NCBI GenBank assembly: GCA_031761405.1
Contig: JASEVX010000017.1
Span: 11,976,043 to 12,040,042, forward strand
From: Serripes groenlandicus
Lineage: Eukaryota > Mollusca > Bivalvia > Cardiida > Cardiidae
DNA length: 64,000 bases
Reading direction: 5' to 3'
The position numbers and the translations under genes are program-made. Shown here in pieces: positions 60,230-64,000 of the stretch. How positions within the stretch are numbered: position 1 is the stretch's first letter; the number at the start of each line of letters is the position of its first letter. A model generated the notes under the pieces. The model was given only the letters and a program-made list of their open reading frames with translations, was not told the DNA's origin and ran no database searches.

Positions 60230-60418
60230 CATATCTCAACTCTACATTCGACTTTCAACCTGAAGACCTTCATCAGGAAATGAATTTATTACAGTTGTAT
60301 TTTACATTCAAATTTCAATCGCACAAACAAAGGTTTGAAAGAAAAACTGGGTGATGTTTCAGTAACATTGATTTATAAACCCATTGTGGTCAAAACTTTA
60401 ACAGAAAATAGTATATAG

Positions 60419-60520
60419 TTAACCCTTTCCCACATACAACAAATCTGCAGCAGACGACTTTGAACATATATTGTCAAAAAATAGAAAATCTTTATAATTG
60501 AATGGATAACCTATGACTAA
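60419..60520 (-). mobile_element. TTAA-MITE family A, left half of a copy split by element S
   Basis: TTAACCCTTTCCCACATACAAC to 'ggataacctatgactaa'. The remaining half continues at 63738. Confidence 0.88.
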
Positions 60521-63500
60521 CAAGAGCTGTCGGAGGACAGCGCGCTCGACTATATGCCGCTTATTTACATAAAGCACTACTTCATTATATTGCACTTAAG
60601 TACTATTAACCCTTTCCCTCATATGGCAATTCTGCAGCAGACAACTTTGAACATATTTTGTCAAAACATAGAAAATCTCCATAATTGAATGGATAACCTA
60701 TGACAAAAACTAGAAAACATTGTGGCAAAATTTTCTAAGTAATTCAAGGGCCATTACTCCATATTTAGGAAACAATGGAGTTATCTAACCTAATTGTACG
60801 ATGGTCCTTAACAAATGTGTGAAGTATGAAGTGATTTGAATTATGAAACTTTAACATTGAGCTAAACGCAAATGTTAAAACTGACCGAGTCCAAAAATAG
60901 CAAAACCTTAAAAAAAGGTTTACCCAATGTTTGACATCATGCAAAACCCGTTTGATATGTTGAAGAATTATATTTGATAAATGAATGATCACAATTAGAA
61001 AGGAATGTAACCAAAAATTATGAATTTATCTAAAATTCTTAAAATCAAACAAAAATCATGTTATTTATTCCCAAAAAGTCACACTCAGCATCTTCAACAC
61101 ACAATGTGAAGAAAAGTATTATATGTAATTATATTCCAAATATGAAAGCCCTAACACAAGTACTTAAACACAAAATTAAATGAAAATGCCAACTTGCCCT
61201 AAAACTTTAACCACCCAAAATCACGTCTTTTACCCCAAAAAGAAGGTCACACTCAGAATCTTCAGCATACAATATGAAGACAGGTATAAGATGTAATTAT
61301 GTTCCAAATATAAAAGCCTTGGCATAAGTACTAATTGAGAAAAAAAAAATAAAAAAAAATTCCAACTTGCCCTAAAACTTTAACCACCGAAAATCAGGTT
61401 TTTTACCCCAAAAAGAAGGTCACACTCAGCATCTTCAGCATTCAATGTGAAGAAAGGTATAAGATGTAACTAAATTCCAAGTATTAAAGCCGTAGCACAA
61501 ATACTTATTGAGAACAAGAATTGTCAGATGACAATGGAGCTCGCCTAGGGGTGCTGTTTATAAAGTGGTATTTAGATTAAATTAAATTAAATGTTAAACG
61601 TTAAACGCAAACCTTAAACCTTGTAACTGAACCAAGTAGAAATGACCTTGACCTTGACCCAGGGTCAGGACGGGTGTAGTGGTGTGCGTAGATGGATGAC
61701 CAATAGTTCCTAAATGTATAAACTAAATATGAAACCAATCAATGTCATAATAGTGACTGCAGAGTGACATGTTAAACGTTAAACGCAAACCTTAAACCTT
61801 GTAACTGAACCAAGTAGAAATGACCTTGACCTTGACCCAGGGTCAGGACGGGTGTAGTGAAATGCGTAGATGGATGACCAATAGTTCCTAAATGTATAAA
61901 CTGAATATGAAAGCAATCAATGTCATAATAGTGAATGCAGAGTGATATGTTAAACGTTAAACGCAAACCTTAAACCTTGTAACAGAACCAAGTAGAAATG
62001 ACCTTGACCTTGACACAGGGTCAGGAAGTGTGTAGTGGTGTGCGTAGATTGATTACCAATAGTTCATAAACGTATAAATTAAATATGAAAGCAATCAATG
62101 TCATAATAGTGACTGCAGAGTGATATGTTAAACAGAAACCTTAAACCATATAACAGAACCAAGTAGAAATGACCTTGACCTTGACCCAGGGTCAGGACGG
62201 GTGTAGTGGGGTGCGTAGATGGACCAATAGTTCCTAAATGTATAAACTAAATATGAAAGCAATCAATGTCATAATAGTGAATGCAGAGTGATATGTTAAA
62301 CGTTAAACGCAAACCTTAAACCTTGTAACTGAACCAAGTAGAAATGACATTGACCTTGACCCAGGTGCAGGACGGGTGTAGTGGTGTGCGCAGATGGATG
62401 ACCAATAGTTCCTAAATGTATAAACTAAATATGAAACCAATCAATGTCATAATAGTGACTGCAGAGTGATATGTTAAACGTTAAACGCAAACCTTAAACC
62501 TTGTAACTGAACCAAGTAGAAATGACCTTGACCTTGACCCAGGGTCAGAACGGGTGTAGTGGTGTGCGTAGATGGATGACCAATAGTTCCTAAATGTATA
62601 AACTAAATATGAAAGCAATCAATGTCATAATAGTGAATGCAGAGTGATATGTTAAACGTTAAACGCAAACCTTAAACCTTGTAACTGAACCAAGTAGAAA
62701 TGACCTTGACCTTGACCCAGGGTCAGAACGGGTGTAGTGGTGTGCGTAGATGGATGACCAATAGTTCCTAAATGTATAAACTAAATATGAAAGCAATCAA
62801 TGTCATAATAGTGAATGCAGAGTGATATGTTAAACGTTAAACGCAAACCTTAAACCTTGTAACTGAACCAAGTAGAAATGACCTTGACCTTGACCCAGGG
62901 TCAGAACGGGTGTAGTGGTGTGCGTAGATGGATGACCAATAGTTCCTAAATGTATAAACTAAATATGAAAGCAATCAATGTCATAATAGTGAATGCAGAG
63001 TGATATGTTAAACGTTAAACGCAAACCTTAAACCTTGTAACTGAACCAAGTAGAACCAAGTAGAAATTACCTTGACCTTGACCCAGGGTCAGGACGGGTG
63101 TAGTGGTGTGCGTAGATGGATGACAAATGGTTCCTAAAGGTATAAACCCTTAAAACCCAAATGAAAACCTTAAACACAAACCTTAAACCTAGGTGTCTAC
63201 GCCACCGCCGACGCCGACGCCGCCGACGCCGCCGACGCCGGGGGTAACACATAAGCTCTCCTGTACTTCGTACTGGCGAGCTAAAAATTAAAAAATTAAA
63301 TGAAAATGCCAACTTGCCCTAAAACTTTAACCACCCAAAATCACGTCTTTTACCCCAAAAAGAAGGTCACACTCAGAATCTTCAGCATACAATATGAAGA
63401 CAGGTATTAGATGTAATTATATTCCAAATATAAAAGCCCTAGCATAAGTAATTATTGAGGAAAAAAAAAAAAAAAAAAAAATTTCCAACTTGCCCTAAAA

Positions 63501-63737
63501 CTTTAACCACCGAAAATCATGTTATTTACCCCAAAAAGAAGGTCACACTCAGTACCTTTAACATTTAATGTGAAGAAAGGTATAAGATATAACTATATTC
63601 CAAATATTAAAGCCCTAGCACAAATACTTATGAATGAAAATGCCAACTTGCCCTAAAACTTTAACCGGACGCCGACGGAGACGCCGACGCCGGGGCGAGT
63701 AGTAAAGCTCTCATATTCTTCGAATAGTCGAGCTAAA
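60521..63737 (+). mobile_element. Pearl/Helentron-like element S (same family as H)
   Basis: 5' caagagctgtcggaggacagcgcgctcg, a MITE piece at 60606-60735, ~178-bp units, 3' 'gacgccggggcgagtagtaaagctctcatattcttcgaatag'. It splits a MITE and is itself split by element T, so its own length is about 1.45 kb. Confidence 0.88.
61515..63283 (+). mobile_element. Pearl/Helentron-like element T, ~179-bp units, nested in S
   Basis: 5' caagaattgtcagatgacaatggagctcgcc. About nine units of 'gttaaacgttaaacgcaaac', 'cttaaaccttgtaactgaac', 'tgaccttgaccttgaccc'. A (gccgac)n tract at 63200-63240. 3' 'aagctctcctgtacttcgtactggcgagct'. gagctcgcc/ggcgagct are the subterminal pair. S resumes 'aaaattaaaaaattaaatg'. 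Confidence 0.9.
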
Positions 63738-63832
63738 AATGAAAAACATTGTGGCAAAAGGAGAAATTGCTTGTTCTGAGCAATTTCTTCTTTTGTCACT
63801 ATGTTTTAAAAAAGCTGTCTGCTGTTGCCCTC
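63738..63832 (-). mobile_element. Right half of the MITE split by element S
   Basis: 'tgaaaaacattgtggcaaaa' to 'aaaagctgtctgctg', where it passes into another copy. Confidence 0.85.
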
Positions 63833-63989
63833 ATGTAGACACAAGCTCATGCACTTGCAGCAGCTTACATAATCCACAATGTTTCTAACTCTATTCAAAG
63901 ATTAAACTTGTATTTCTCTCCATATTTTCCACCCAGATATTTTAAAAGACGTCTACTGCAGATATGTTTGTATGTGGGAAAGGGTTAAG
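63833..63989 (+). mobile_element. TTAA-MITE family B, joined to the preceding
   Basis: 'gccctcatgtagacacaagc' to 'tttgtatgtgggaaagggttaa'. The last recognisable feature of the window. Confidence 0.75.
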
Positions 63990-64000
63990 TATCACAAGTA

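Noticed and set aside
63067..63312. Arginine-rich minus ORF
   Set aside because: Translation of the (gccgac)n tract at the end of element T.

Overview
The window looks like nuclear DNA of a bivalve mollusc. The evidence is AT-rich sequence, two animal genes with small spliced exons and long introns, tRNA-derived SINEs of the '...ggcgttaaacccc..caatcaatc' type, and many tandem-core elements with gacagaca microsatellites and hairpin ends (pearl/Helentron-like). The species cannot be named from the sequence alone. There is no bacterial-style operon, CRISPR array or rRNA gene.

Gene 1 (+ strand, 1218-6794) is the 3' part of a mitochondrial 2,4-dienoyl-CoA reductase (DECR1-like). Six exons join in phase to give 244 residues up to the stop; the N-terminal exons lie to the left of the window. 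Gene 2 (- strand, 59930 down to 18510) is a GH20 beta-hexosaminidase. Ten exons join in phase to give 483 residues. The signal peptide and N-terminal domain lie beyond 64000 or were not recognised. Its last exon encodes two hydrophobic segments that ordinary lysosomal HEXA/HEXB lack, so the enzyme is probably membrane-anchored. The genes converge, with about 11.7 kb between their stop codons, and no functional link between them is evident.

Almost everything else is repeats. The dominant one is a roughly 230-bp palindromic MITE with TTAA target duplications and CCCTTTCCC ends, which suggests a piggyBac-type source. I count more than 80 full, partial or compound copies on both strands, by eye a fifth to a quarter of the window. 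Family A (ccctttccctcata ends) is young; family B (ccctttcccacata ends) is older and is repeatedly interrupted by A. Other layers are two tRNA-SINE families, about 18 pearl/Helentron-like elements or fragments with tandem cores of about 135-180 bp, two foldback MITEs, a family of 34-bp-arm palindromes, several minisatellites, and a 1.2-kb MULE with a broken FLYWCH/transposase gene sitting in a SINE-derived satellite.

Region by region: 1-7.6 kb DECR1 and its introns; 7.6-18.5 kb intergenic repeats, including a tandem-core element at 9.6-10.5 kb; 18.5-60 kb the hexosaminidase gene with repeat-filled introns of up to about 11 kb; 60.4-63.8 kb a three-level nest (MITE interrupted by element S, itself interrupted by element T).

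MITE entries use + or - for orientation: + begins with the 'tatagacgctttctgacgcc' end, - begins with the 'catacgacaattctgcag' end. Coordinates were counted by hand; exon edges should be exact, while edges of degenerate repeats are approximate.
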